Source: Hydrangea macrophylla
Taxonomy: Eukaryota; Streptophyta; Magnoliopsida; Cornales; Hydrangeaceae
Length of the DNA stretch: 64,000 bases
Assembly (NCBI GenBank): GCA_033977485.1
Contig: CM066984.1
Span: 43,469,100-43,533,099 of the forward strand
Direction: 5' to 3'
Below the pieces are notes generated by a model, which ran no database searches, was not told where the DNA came from, and was given only the letters and a program-made list of their open reading frames with translations. Positions 1 to 10,614 of this stretch are shown here, in pieces (position 1 is the stretch's first letter; each line of letters starts with the position of its first letter). The position numbers and the translations under genes were made by a program.

Positions 1-75
1 GTCTGACAGATCTCCATCGGACTCCACACTCATCTTGTCCGATGTAACTCTACCTTCCTCCTGTGATTTTTCTAG

Positions 76-1113
76 TCAGACTCTTTCCCTTGGGTGCTCA
101 GTGACAATGCGCATCGCCCTAGTTGAGGATCCTTGGTTATCGGACACCTTAGGCTCTGTGGGTGCAAGAGGGTTTCCAGCCCAGTTCTGACGTTCTCGCT
201 CGGCCTGTCTCATTCGCTGATACCTCCTTTTTTGGGATTTGCTATATTGTGGCCGTGCTGGGAATTTAGAGTGTTCAGCTCTATGCCACTTTTGATCTTC
301 TACCTGGGGTGGTAACACCATCCTCGGGCTCCTGCTAGCAGTTGATGCTTGCATCTGAGGCCTTGGGATTGTCTGGGAACTTCTTGCCCCCAATCGGCTA
401 GACTCGCCTTGGCCGATTTTTTGAACCAACGAATGTTTTGCCCGCCACTCGGGCTTGGCCTGACTTTGCCATGGTATTGACAATCTCTCGTATACAGACT
501 TTCTCGGGCTTGATTCCCGATGTTCATGGCTTCTCGGCCTCTTACTCGAGCCCGAGAGTTCTTTCTTGACATCAGCCTTACACCTCGGGCAAAGGCCTTG
601 TTCGATGAACTCCAGCTATCTCCGCAGATCAGCTATCAAATTGTCTGTGCTGGATCTAGCCATTTCTTCCTTGGCCTTGTGGACTTCCTCTTTACGCTCT
701 TGGTAGCTCCTCTGGAGGTCATGTATCGTCACTTTCGGCCCATCAGTGGCCGAAATAACAATTTGTTTCCCTTCCCTATGTTTTGGCACCAGCTCTCTGT
801 CAGTCAGGTCTATCTTCGGTCTCGGCCTTGAAAGCTTGGTTAGGTCGGGCGTAACCATGTTAGTACCAGTAATTTGAGGAAAAGGATTTGCATCGATCCC
901 CATAGCCTTGTCCGAGAATTTAAAAACTCCTTTCTCCATGTTTTCCTGTATAAAATTGCGAAAAACAATGCAATTGTTAGTAGAGTGCTTCCAGGAATTG
1001 TGCCATTTACAGTATTCTTTATTTTTTATGTCATCGGCCTTAGGGATCCGATGACCTTCACTTAGCTTGATCACTTTATCGGCCAGCAAGGCATCGAATA
1101 TTTGATCAGCCAT
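76..1113 (-). pseudogene. gag C-terminal part with Cys/His motif (Tat-type element)
   Basis: The first piece (1113 to 616) carries a motif with residues CKWHNSWKHSTNNC, the modified zinc-knuckle-like sequence of Tat gag, followed by GTNMVTPDLTKLSRPRPK and a TIHDLQRSYQER stretch. After a frame change near 575-615 a second piece (483 to 76) has a basic KSQKRRYQRMRQAERERQ segment, again usual for this lineage. Protease and reverse transcriptase would follow to the left, outside the window. At least one frameshift and one stop make this a pseudogene. Confidence 0.65.
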
Positions 1114-1143
1114 GGTTATATCAAAAGTGTAGTTTTTCCCCGC

Positions 1144-2187
1144 CTAGAACGCCATTTTCTTTAAAGCGGCGTTGTTAACGGGCTTATTCAAGGCATTGCA
1201 TACGACTGGCCATTTGCAGATCAACTCGGCCATGTCGCTTTCTACTTCGAGGTCACACTCTTCTAAGTGGACCTCGTAATTAGGATCCTTATAATATGTC
1301 CCTTTGGAGGAGTTCTTCTTCTCCTGCTCGTCCAAAAGGATACGCTCATAACGACCGGCCCGTGTGGCAAGCTCGAATAAGTCACGGAAGTCAGTTCCCT
1401 CAAACCTCTTGCGAAGTTCAAAGGACATGCCCCCCATGGCCATTTTTGCGTACTCCTCCTCAGGCAAAACTGTCTTGCACCGATACTTTGCCTTACTGAA
1501 ACGGGCTATGTAGGTTTCCACGGTCTCTCCTACTAGTTGCATCATCCTGGACAAATCTGCCAGCAATGTTTCGGGCTCAGTCCTATAGAACTGGCCGTGA
1601 AATAGCTCTTCCATTCCTTGCCAAGTTAACACCGAATTGGCTGGGAGATTAACATACCACAAAAATCCCATGCCCGTTAGCGAGTTTGGGAATAGTCTTA
1701 ACTTTAATGGGTCACTGTGACCCACATGGCCGCATTGAACAATAAAATGGCCAATGTGCTCAACTGAGGACTGTTCACTCTCTCCAGAAAATAGAGTGAA
1801 ATTTGGTACCTTATACCCCTGAGGAAATATGACTTGGTCAATTTCAGGAGGGTACGGCCGTCTGTACGCCGGCCTCTCCAGTCTTCGCATAAACGGGCCA
1901 TACTCTTCGTGTATGGCCGCCACCAACTCTTCCCTATTGATGGGTTGTAGAGCTTCGGGCTGAACATTCCTCATCGGGGGTACCTGCGGTGGTAGTCCGT
2001 GCTGTTGGTTGTTATTGGCCTGATAAGGCCAAAATCCACCGTTGTTCCTTTGCCCCCCATTTGCGTGACCTAGGGGCTGTGTGTGGCCAACTGAACTTTC
2101 AGTATGACCTGTAGACCTACTAAAACCTGGCGTCGCCGATCCGTTGGGATCGGTGACTACCACACCGCTAGCCATACCGGTTGATGT
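1144..2187 (-). pseudogene. gag core (Tat-type element)
   Basis: The frame contains the retrotransposon gag domain: a segment around GMGFLWYVNLPANSVLTW, then a YIARFSKAKYRC-like stretch and a RAGRYERILLDEQEKK stretch, the order expected for plant gypsy gag. The Met near 2175 is not a natural start; the frame continues upstream through the solo-LTR insertion. It ends with a stop at 1144, after which the next gag piece is in another frame, so a frameshift lies near 1110-1145. This is a broken copy. Confidence 0.75.
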
Positions 2188-3473
2188 TGTCAATATCAAG
2201 ATATAAAAAGTATTCTTTACTTTTCTAAAGATTTGTAGTGTGGAAGTAAAGGTCGAACCCACAGAGATTGATTACTACAGCGACTTAATTTTAAAACCTA
2301 AGTCTAGTTAATTAGGAAAAATGGATTTTGATTTGATTTTAATTAATCTAATAACAATAAAAGTAAATCTAAACTACGAAAGCAATTAAAATTGTTTTTA
2401 ATGAATGTTTAAGGGAACCTAGGATTACAAATCCACCACTAGCTTCATAACAAGGATATTTATGAATTACTTTAGCCTATTACGTTGGATGAATATGGGA
2501 AATTGTAGCTACAAGCCCAATTCCTCCGACAAGAAGATAATCATGGTTCAAGCACCAACATAATCCATCTTCGGTTAGCACGGATTATCCCACACTAAAA
2601 CTAGGGTTGTGATCTAATCCGTCTAATCTAGGCATGGACTATTCGGATACTTGATAGCACGAATCAATAAAGCACCATCACATGTAAACAATCTAAACAA
2701 GCACAGCAAGAATAGATCGTTGAGCACATCACAGTCAAAATAGATCTAAGACAAGAATAAACTTTGAAAGCAATGATTTAATCAATAGAAGTACAATTTA
2801 TTTATAAAAATCCTCGGAACATGTGACTGTCATCCATACATAATAAAACTAAAATAAAAACATAAAATACTCCCTATTACTCGACTAGGGCTTCATTGAA
2901 ACCCTAGATCTATGATCTAGCCGTCCATGGAAGTGATGGATCGCAAGTAGTTGATGGAGGAGGCCATGGAAACCCTTGGTCTTCTTCTTCTTCTCCTTGC
3001 TTCCCTCCCTTCAATGGCTGGAAGTATGGTTGTAGAATGTGTATGTATGGATGTGTAACGATGTGTAACCCCTTAATTGTAATAAAATAGAGTATATATA
3101 GATTTACAACAAGTTTTGGAAGCCTTCCTAACCCGAAACGAACTGAAACTGATGTAATTTACAGTCTAGACGTCGTTCAGCAGTTTCGTTTGCACAGGAG
3201 TCTTCAGTACACTGAAATACGCAACTTTGATTTTTCCACATATCGCGCGAGCGCGACATTTTGGCCTTCGCGCGCGCGGGTCGCGCGAGCGAATCGCGCG
3301 AGCGATTTTTGGTTCTTCGCGGGCGCGGGTCGCGCGCGCGACTTGGCTTTTTCAGCTTCTTTAACTCTGCTTTTTCACCCTGTTTAGCCTGGTTTAGTTG
3401 ATTTCTTCCAAAACCTGTCAGAAACTAGAAAACAGAGTAAAAATATACAAAAACAGGATAAAAAGTACTAACA
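2188..3473. mobile_element. Solo-LTR-like insertion in the Tat gag
   Basis: A 1286-bp segment begins TGTCAATATC and ends ACTAACA, and is flanked by GATGT (2183-2187) and AATGT (3474-3478), a 4-of-5 match. Its removal brings the two gag pieces back into one frame. There is no coding content. It carries an unusual CpG-rich patch (3241-3352). Orientation and superfamily are not determined; the sequence near 2245-2275 resembles a tract at 47440-47470 in another unassigned segment. Confidence 0.6.
3241..3352. repeat. CpG-dense degenerate minisatellite
   Basis: Within an AT-rich solo LTR this stretch carries repeated TCGCGCGAGCG and GCGCGGGTCGCGCG units separated by short T-rich spacers (TTTTGGCCTTCG and TTTTTGGTTCTTCG). 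CpG density is far above the surroundings. Confidence 0.85.
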
Positions 3474-3481
3474 AATGTTCT

Positions 3482-3985
3482 TTAAGGCGTATAATTAGGA
3501 TTAGTTCTCTCCCGATCACCGGTCTGTGACTCAGATTGCTTGCCGGAGCCAACACCATCCCTGAGGTTCGGACAGATGTAGGGCGGGTCTCTCGGCTTAT
3601 CGGACTCAAGCAAGGTGCCCGAGCCCGATCTGTTGGCTTGTTCTTTGCTGATTCTGGCCTTATAGGTCTCAATCAGCCTTCGAATCGTTTCCGTCAGGCG
3701 GTCCAGCTTTATGTGGGTGGTCCTTGTTTCTAGGACCAGCTTCGCTTGACTTTTATGAACATCGGCCGTTTGGTTCATGACCGATTTGAGATTGCCCATA
3801 GAGCCTATGAGCGCGTTATAATCCTGCCACATGGGCTCAACGTTAGCTCTCATGGCTTCTGAGATTGCCTCAAGAGTGATACCGCCATCTTGTGGAGAAT
3901 GGCCGGTACTTTCCTCCACAGGTGGGTCCATGGGAGGATCTTCTTGGCCGTTCTTCGTCGTCTGCTTGTCTTTCTTCGGAGGCAT
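3482..3985 (-). pseudogene. gag, N-terminal part (Tat-type element)
   Basis: A 167-residue frame starts at the first Met after the PBS and begins with a basic MPPKKDKQ stretch, followed by an acidic/proline segment, then a helical region (ITLEAISEAMRANVEP) and a Lys/Arg-rich tail. This layout resembles the N-terminus of plant Tat-type gag. It ends at TAA (3482-3484), only 8 bp before the target duplication of the solo LTR at 2188-3473. If that insertion is removed, the frame downstream of the stop is the same frame as the gag core, so the TAA is either a nonsense mutation or a stop that the family passes in another way. Its role in a live element would be particle assembly and RNA packaging in the cytoplasm. 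Confidence 0.65.
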
Positions 3986-4002
3986 GCTTTGACACTGTGG
4001 GT

Positions 4003-4022
4003 CCCACCGGGCGTGCCAAAAA
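4003..4022 (-). other. Primer-binding-like site
   Basis: Immediately after the LTR end the element strand reads a T-run followed by GGCACGCCCGGTGGGACC. A TGGC-type start beside the LTR is usual for Tat elements, which use tRNAs other than initiator Met. The exact tRNA cannot be settled by eye. Confidence 0.5.
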
Positions 4023-4067
4023 TGTTTGCTGTAATATGCGCGGGCGTGCCAGAACCAGCAGTGGTTC

Positions 4068-4068
<1 letters not shown>

Positions 4069-4129
<61 letters not shown>
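4069..4129. repeat. (GT)n microsatellite
   Basis: About 30 uninterrupted GT units lie inside the Tat-type LTR, close to its PBS-side end. It gives rise to spurious poly-Cys-Val and poly-His-Thr reading frames that should not be taken for genes. Confidence 0.98.
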
Positions 4130-4133
<4 letters not shown>

Positions 4134-4555
4134 CAAACTAATTTCCTATCCGCTTGTGTGAGTGATACACAAGGCTTGATGAATCTAACTTCTAAACAGG
4201 GTGACTGTGTATAGTGAGTAGGAAAGTACTCTCACTGTACATTCTTTAGCAGTACTGAAGCGCACAAGCTAAAAAGTATCGAGTTTAACAGGTAAACAAA
4301 TCACAAACGGTTTAATAAAACATATTTTTATTAAATATTTGGAAAAAACTAAATAGATCTCAAGAACAAACCAGAATAGGCTAATTATTCAAAAGAACAC
4401 AAAAAGAAAATAACAAAAGGACAGACCTATTTGCTATGAAGGCTGAAAAACATAAAGACTAAGTGTGCTTTGAATGCTTTGAATGCTTCAAATGTGATGT
4501 ATGTATGCTGTTTGGAGAGTGACGCAGAGTCCTCTGCTTGGATAGCCTGCCTTAA

Positions 4556-4563
4556 TATTTATA
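4556..4563 (-). promoter_or_regulatory. TATA box of the Tat-type LTR
   Basis: TATAAATA reads on the minus strand within the LTR, about 530 bp before the LTR end that borders gag, a plausible position for the U3/R promoter. Assignment is by sequence only. Confidence 0.5.
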
Positions 4564-5282
4564 GCGGCCTTATACGATTTCTACTTGGACAATAATTCCT
4601 TAGCTTGCGCCCAAGCTGCTTAATTGATTGGCTAATTGAAGAAGACCTTCCCTATCCATGACTCCTACCTTATCCGGCTTTTTAATTGAATCAATCCCTT
4701 TAATTTAGGGATTAAGCACCTAAATCCAGCAAGACATGATCAGATCCTTTCCTAAACAGACTCTCATTTCTACAACTCTCAGAGATGACGTCATCCTGCC
4801 AACTGTGGATGGCACCGCCTTCTCCTTTCCGTCCATCGGCCTCGTCACTGATTCTCCTGGATAAATCGGGCTCAACTTGTTTCCATGCCTTCCCTCATGC
4901 CCGACTACCTTTCTTCAACCGCCCATGGTCAATTGGACTGTTACTCCCACGGTGTCCGATTGGGCTTCCTGTTGCTTCATTCCACCATCGGGCTAACAGC
5001 GCACTGGGTTATGTTCTCCCAAAACCCGATAATCCTTACACCTGCTCAATGTTCCCATCGGGCTCTCCTTCTCACACCCAGCAGCCTTGTATCTATCATC
5101 GGTCTCACGTCTATACTTGAGTCCGATGAGTCATTGATTCCATAGCCCATTCTCCCCTCTAACGCGAATCGGGCTCAAAACCATTGACGATTTTTGGGTG
5201 CAAACATTCATCACAAGAAGATCCTACGCCATAATACCAACATACAAAATATAACATAGAATTATAGTAGAAACACATAACA

Positions 5283-6323
5283 TTATTCATTTTCGGACAA
5301 TCCATCACCAATTAAGTAATCAATTTTTCCATCGGAATCTGCGAAGAAATCAACCATATCCAAATGGGTTATATCCACTAGACCATTATAGTCGGCAAAA
5401 TGGGTCTCTATCTCTTTACCCTTTCCCTTTATGGAGGATTGGTAGAGATCAACCAAATGTTTTGGCGTATCACAGCGATGCGCCCAGTGCCCTGTCTTGC
5501 CACACCAGTAATAGAGGTCATCATCTCTCTTGGGAGGTCTTTGAATACATTTTCCCCTCTTATTCCTGTTCCACTTTTTGTGGTACGGTGATGCATTTTT
5601 ATGGTTATGACCACCACAATTCCATTTGTAATTTCTTCTACGACCTCGTCCTTGGCTATTTCTATATCTACCTCCACGTCCACCTCTTTGTCTATGAGGT
5701 ACATTTACATTCACTTCAGGGAATGTAGTTCCATTGGCTTCAGGCAATGGATTAGAACCGGTTGGACGTAACTGGTGATTTTTTATCAGCAAATCATTGT
5801 TTTGTTCAGCCACAAGGAGACAAGATATCAGTTTTAAATACTTTTTAAATCTGCGCTCTGGATATTGCTATTGTAGGAGCATATTCGAGGCGTGGAATGT
5901 AGAATAAGTTTTTTCTAATTTTTCTTCATCAGCAATCTTTTCTCCACACAATTCAAGAACAGAAGATAGTACGGAGTTGTATTCAGAAACTGTTTTGAAA
6001 TCCTGAATCCTCAGGTTTATCCAGTCATATCTTGCTTTTGGAAGAATTACATCCTTTTGGTGGTCATACCTTTATCTCAAATTTTTCCAAAGCACTGAAG
6101 GGTCATCTACTATGAGATACTCATATTTCAGCTCTTCATGTAAATGGTGTCGAATGATGACCATGGCTTGAGCTTGTTCCCGTGGGGATGCATCATTTTC
6201 CTCATCGATTGTTTTTTCAAGATTTTCAGAAATTAGATAAGTTCTCATGTCTTTGGCCCAAAATAAATAATTATTGCCAGAAATATCAAGGGCTACAAAT
6301 TTAGGAGCTTGGAGGTTTGCCAT
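5283..6323 (-). pseudogene. Copia-type gag with CCHC zinc knuckle
   Basis: The start at 6323 opens with MANLQAPKFVALDISGNNY, the conserved N-terminus of the plant Copia gag (UBN2/DUF4219-like) family. The middle part, 6071 to about 5815, is in other frames but still translates to recognisable gag (a DVILPKARYDW-like stretch), so there are at least two frameshifts. The C-terminal part (5813-5283) has a basic RGGRGGRYRNSQGRGRRR tract and a knuckle with residues CGKTGHWAHRC, followed by a TPKHLVDLYQ segment and an acidic tail ending at a stop. The family binds nucleic acid and forms particles; this copy is broken. Confidence 0.8.
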
Positions 6324-6574
6324 ATTTCAGAATTCTGAGGATATAAGAAAGATAAAATATAATTTAGGGTTAGATAAATAAAATAAACAAATATTTAAGG
6401 CATTACTATAAGAGATAAGGAGAGTGAAATTTATTATATATTTGGATATCCAAATCTGTTATATATTTTACCTTTGAAAAGCTCATAGTTATAAGTATAT
6501 AACTTAGGTTGTATAGAAGCTGGGTATAATATGTGTGTGCATGTATGTATATATAAACTTTAATAAAAGGTACT

Positions 6575-6655
6575 CAATCGTGTGGTAGCAGAGTGGTGGG
6601 GACTGAGGACTATAAACCTTGAGGTCCTGGGTCCGAACCTGGCTATCCACGATTG
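6575..6655 (+). other. tRNA-like module 1
   Basis: An 81-nt segment begins CAATCGTG and ends CACGATTG (perfect 8-bp inverted ends). It carries TAGCAGAGTGG, which fits the Pol III A-box consensus, and GGTCCGAACCT, close to the B box, and is followed by TTTT. It resembles class II tRNAs (Leu/Ser type) or the head of a tRNA-derived SINE. D- and T-arm pairing is poor, so I do not call a functional tRNA. Confidence 0.5.
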
Positions 6656-6754
6656 TTTTGTAAAAAAAATTTCATTACCTTTTTCACAGATTTATTCACT
6701 ATCTCTTTAAGAGATATATATATATATATATATTTCCATTCAACAATAGTTAGA

Positions 6755-6841
6755 CAATCACGTGGTAGCCGAGAGGTGAGAACTAAGGACCTTAAATCTT
6801 TAATTCCTACGGTCTCCGGATCGAATCTCCGCCCGTGATTG
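6755..6841 (+). other. tRNA-like module 2
   Basis: An 87-nt relative of the 6575 module, with ends CAATCACG and CGTGATTG that pair perfectly, A-box-like TAGCCGAGAGG, B-box-like GGATCGAATCT, and a downstream T5 run. The stem sequence differs from module 1 at positions 6 and 3 of the two arms in a paired way (CAATCGTG/CACGATTG against CAATCACG/CGTGATTG), so base pairing is kept. Confidence 0.5.
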
Positions 6842-6930
6842 TTTTTCCTTTTCTTCCCCTTTTTTTTCATTAATTCCTTTAAGAGTTGTCTCTAATTTAT
6901 CTCTGATAAATTTGCTCACTTCTTCTTTAA

Positions 6931-7010
6931 GAAGTTCATTTATTGTCTCCCCAGGAGACTGACTCTTTAAGAAGTCCATTTATTGTCTCCCCAGGAGACT
7001 GACTCTTTAA
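6931..7010. repeat. 40-bp tandem duplication
   Basis: Two copies, 6931-6970 and 6971-7010, differ at one base. Each contains CTCCCCAGGAG, itself a short palindrome. It lies in the leader of the Copia-like element. Confidence 0.9.
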
Positions 7011-7239
7011 GAGTATAAAACCAACTTTTGCAAGCAATTCATTCATTTTCTTATGGCCTCTTTTAGAAGACTATCCATAATAACTTCTTCGGAAGTTTGT
7101 AATAAAATCCTCTTTGGGAGGATTATAATCTCTTCAGGTGTTCATACATATGTATGTAGAAATATAAAGTAAACATAGTGTAGATATATTATCAATATTA
7201 AAATTAATATCTTTACCCATTGATATGATCAACTCAATT

Positions 7240-7262
7240 GGTATAGGCTCGTACTGATATCG
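7240..7262 (-). other. Degenerate PBS of the Copia-like element
   Basis: On the minus strand the tract next to the LTR resembles the initiator-Met PBS plus GCC but has a 3-bp insertion and substitutions (GATATCAGTACGAGCC). It fixes the orientation of the element and the inner LTR end at 7263. Confidence 0.45.
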
Positions 7263-7743
7263 TGTTATAAAACTAGTAATAAAACTAATAATAAAGCAAG
7301 CACACAAACAAAGGGACACTGATATTTCAGGTGGTTCGGCAATTTACCTACGACCACTGCGGAGGGGAGTTGTATTATTACCTGAGGAAATGGTATATCT
7401 CAGGCACTTGAACTATCAGCGTATTACAACACACTAATATTTTCCTCACTTTCTCTCTTTCTCTTCTCTTCTAACTCTTCTATGTATATTTCTTCGTTGA
7501 GTTGAAGCTCAATTTATAGGCCTTTAATAATACATAACATTTAATGCTTTAGACAAGCATGACAAGCCTTGGAGGTAGGCCTTTGAAAAATGCAATGATA
7601 GGCCTTTGAAAATTGTAGACAATTCATTAATGTGGACACATTTTACAACAGTGATTAGATTTAGGCAGAAATTGCCTCTTTTATTATGGGCGTGATTTTT
7701 GGTATTTATTATGGACTTGAAAGAGTTGATTATTGATATTACA
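7263..7743 (-). repeat. Probable 5' LTR of the Copia-like element
   Basis: The segment starts TGTTATA next to the PBS and could end GATATTACA at 7743; TGT...ACA termini and a minus-strand TATA motif support it. It includes a GTGGTTCGGCAATTTACC-type tract that is common in plant LTRs. The outer boundary is tentative because no second LTR is visible. Confidence 0.45.
7512..7518 (-). promoter_or_regulatory. TATA-like box in the Copia-like LTR
   Basis: TATAAAT reads on the minus strand about 250 bp before the PBS, fitting an LTR promoter for the minus-strand element. Confidence 0.4.
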
Positions 7744-8259
7744 TTTCTCTTTGAATTTCTCTCTATTCTCTTTGTCTTCTCCCTATTCTCTAATTATTTG
7801 AGATTATTAAAAAAATATTTGTTTGGCAATCAACTTTTACAACTTTTTTAAAGAAATAGATTTTTCAAAAAACTAAGAAAAGAGATTAATTTAAAAGCAA
7901 CAAATTGAACCCTTTACAAAGAAGCTGAACCAGTGTCAGTTCACAAAATCCCTATTACAGTTGAAATTTTTTTAGATGTCATCTAAAATTATTTATAGCT
8001 TGTTTTTCATATGTTGTTTTTGGTCATTTCAATATAGCAAATCACTTTTTTTCAACTAGATTGTTAAACACTATTTTCTAGAAAAACCTCTAATTTTAAC
8101 AATATTATCCAACGTTAAATTGCTTTTTAAAAAATCTCTGCGAGAGGGACCCAAGTTTTGCTTTTGCAGGCGACACCCCATTCCGGCGCTTCGGAGGCCG
8201 AACCGGGGAAAGGGTGATTTACCAAAAAGGACATCACCATAACATTTATTAGGCTAAAG
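7744..8259. other. No gene seen
   Basis: AT-rich sequence with T-runs up to about 8125, then a GC-richer 130-bp patch. Short open frames here have no recognisable motif. The left edge of fold-back repeat X lies near 8260, but no target duplication could be fixed. Confidence 0.6.
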
Positions 8260-8707
8260 TACAAATTAGAGAGTGACTTAACAAAAAGGACAAAAAGTTG
8301 GCAGCATGCGCTCGCACGGTATAAATGTGCGCACCATAGCATCTCCCACGAACAATGCCCGCCTCTTCAAGCGCCTCACGCACGGGTTGTCCTCAGCCAC
8401 TCACATCGTGTGAGTGGTTGTGTCATATGAAACTCCATTTTGAAAATATATTTTAAACTTTGAACCTCCATAACTTCTGATCCGCAACTCCGTTTTTCTC
8501 AAATTTTATACCGTTGGAATCATGTTGACAAGAACTACAAAACTAGTACCATTGTTAATATGTTTTGAGCAAAAAAAAAAAGACAACATTTTACATGCCT
8601 TATTTAGTTACTGAAAAACTTGAATTTTCACTAAATATTTGTATACGCGTTAAGTGACATTTCACTTACTTTTTATGTATGCCAGGTGAAATTTCACTAG
8701 AAGTAAC
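8260..8707. repeat. Fold-back repeat X, left arm
   Basis: About 420 bp of this arm matches the reverse complement of roughly 36370-36770: shared blocks include GCACGGTATAA, CAGCCACTCACA, CCTCCATAACTT and TTTTATACCGTTGGAA. Its inner part has short palindromic AAGTGAAATTTCACTT-like units. It is cut at 8707 by element A; the sequence resumes at 35649 after the duplicated GTAAC. Confidence 0.75.
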
Positions 8708-10614
8708 TGTAGAAATCCATAATTTTATTAAGGGTGTTGTGGTAATTTTGGTGGTCAATGTGTGGACCCAGTTTGGACTTATACATTTTTAATGCCTAAC
8801 ATTTGGTCTTGTGGTATCACTTTAGTATTTGTTATGGCATATGTGTGTATATGTATGTTACATATTTGTGTGTGGGCGTGTGTGTGTGTGGGAGACAAGG
8901 ACGAGACCCACAAGTCACCTCCCAACCACTCCCAACCACTCCCAACCACTAAACCTTCCCTCTCCCTCCCTTTTTATTTTCTTTTTCCTTTCATTTCTCT
9001 TATCTATCTATCTCTCTATACTACTCCTCATTCTCTCTTCTATTTCGGAAGAACCAAAATCCCCCATGTTTACTATGACTTCAAGCTCCATTTTTGGGTG
9101 CTATTTGAAGCAAAAGTGGTCTACTAGTCAAGGGCTCTCTACTGGTGTCATTATTTTCCACCTTGGTGTTTTCTAACTCAAGCTATGGGCTAAAGGAGGA
9201 ACAAGGATTTTCTAATTTCCTTGTTCGTTGAAGCTCTAACACTTGGGTCTTCTTATTTCCTCTTGGATTCTCCTCTCTTGCACTTATATTCTCAAGAAAA
9301 AAGGTAGATTACATTATCTATATACATATGTTATCCTATCTCTTTAATTGATTTGTGATTAATTGCTAGGATTAGTGAATATGTAGGTTAACTACGATTT
9401 TCCCCTAATACACATGATTATGTGATTTACATGTCTAATTGTTAATTAGTTGATTAAATGCTTAAATGAGATTATGTGCTTATTTGCTTAGTTTCTAATT
9501 GATGACTAAGTTGTTTATATGGATTAAGCCTTATTGCTAAATTAAAAGTATGAGTATGTGTTAGCATTAATTCTTTAAATGGTAGAACTCATGCTTACCT
9601 TAATTATTGTGAAAAGTTCAAAGGTTGCAAATGTCTAATGGAATTATTGATTTCATTCTTGATATATCATACTTGCATTCGAATCATAGAATTCACATCA
9701 TTGTTGCCAAGTGGGAGCATCTCATAGCATAGCATGATTTGCATATGAGAAATCCCAAAATGGGGTTAAAATGATGTGAAAAATCCGGATGTGGGTTGTG
9801 TGTGAGGACAGGGTGGACGTACCTGAGAACGTACCAAACTCCAACTTATATTCGACTAGCTATCAGACAGTTGGTATGCTACATTCCCAATAGGGGGTGG
9901 CTCACAGTCCGGTAACGAGGCGAGTGAACATGTGTGCATGGCCCGAGGGCTCATTAGTTGCAATGCTTAGGCAACATTCATGGCACCACATCTCATTTTT
10001 AGTTATGGGATCCATCTTGTATATCTATAATGTTTTCTACTAAACCGTTGATGAATCTATAAAAAACTCTTTTTCAGGTGATCTTGATAGGGGCAAGGCC
10101 CACGAATAGCCCGATGCCTTAACCTCATGTTTTTGAAAGCTCCTCGCGACTTATGAATTTTGATCAAACTCAAATATTTCTAAAATCTAATTTGGTTTAT
10201 ACTAAACCCCTGGCTTGTATGTTATAAGAAATGAATTTTGATCAAACTCAAATATTTCTAAAATCTAATTTGGTTTATACTAAACCCCTGGCTTGTATGT
10301 TATAAGAAAAATATTACTTTTGATTACTAAGGGGCAGTTTGGTTGTAAATTCTCAAACCTTAATTTCATGAAAACTTTCAAAATAAACCTCTTCTTCTTT
10401 CCCTCTTGATACTTCTTATTTCTATCATTTTAAAACTTCTTTAAAAACCAGAGTAATGTTGATTGACCCTATTTGACCCATTTGGTCCTCATGGGTCAAT
10501 CCTTGACCTTTTGACTTTTCTTTGGAATCCACGTAGGATTCTCTTGTAGCTTCTGCACAGTTTGGTTGGTCCATGCAAGATCCCATCTTCTTTTAACCTC
10601 TTTCTTTGACTCTT
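8708..10614 (+). repeat. 5' LTR of element A, first part
   Basis: This part aligns along its length with the reverse complement of the LTR at 29345-32302, including blocks around TGTAGAAATC at the start, the 8930 CCCAACCACT repeats and the 10460-10610 end. It lacks about 300 bp present in the other LTR near 10150 and has a 78-bp tandem duplication. It breaks at 10614 where B is inserted (TSD CTCTT) and its last 37 bp are at 27279-27315. Confidence 0.8.
10153..10308. repeat. 78-bp tandem duplication in the A LTR
   Basis: Two almost identical copies, 10153-10230 and 10231-10308, each starting ATGAATTTTGATC. The other A LTR has a single copy (near 29700-29780), so the duplication arose after the two LTRs separated. 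Confidence 0.9.

Larger units (their letters stand above)
1..5206 (-). mobile_element. Tat-lineage Ty3/gypsy retrotransposon, 5' portion
   Basis: The element reads on the minus strand and runs off the left edge of the window. Seen from its own 5' end it has an LTR (5206 down to 4023), a primer-binding-like tract, and a gag whose pieces extend down to 76. The gag has a spaced cysteine/histidine motif of the type C-x2-H-x-n-H-x4-C and downstream stretches typical of plant Tat/Retand-like gag, which is the basis for the lineage call; no reverse transcriptase lies in the window to confirm it. A 1.3 kb solo-LTR-like insertion (2188-3473) splits gag. The element is inserted in a Copia-like element at 5207; its other end and target duplication are outside the window. 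Confidence 0.75.
4023..5206 (-). repeat. 5' LTR of the Tat-type element
   Basis: The LTR is 1184 bp and ends in perfect 7-bp inverted termini, TGTTTGC at 4023 and GCAAACA at 5200-5206. It borders a PBS-like tract on the gag side. It contains a long GT microsatellite near its 3' end and a TATA motif on the minus strand. The second LTR is outside the window, so the boundaries rest on the termini and on the neighbouring gag, not on an LTR-LTR comparison. Confidence 0.75.
5207..7743 (-). mobile_element. Copia-like element showing only gag, 5' portion
   Basis: On the minus strand the order is LTR (about 7743 to 7263), degenerate PBS, a 900-bp leader with two tRNA-like modules, and a gag with a zinc knuckle that ends at 5283. 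Short non-coding sequence follows before the Tat element interrupts it at 5206. Known TR-GAG elements have this layout (LTRs plus gag only), but the 3' side lies beyond the Tat element and outside the window, so absence of pol cannot be proved. Confidence 0.55.

Noticed and set aside
3890..4161. Open frames of repeated Cys-Val and His-Thr residues
   Set aside because: They translate the GT microsatellite at 4069-4129 in different frames.
6575..6841. Functional tRNA genes
   Set aside because: A and B boxes are present but D- and T-arm pairing is poor, and spacing of the first arm has extra bases.
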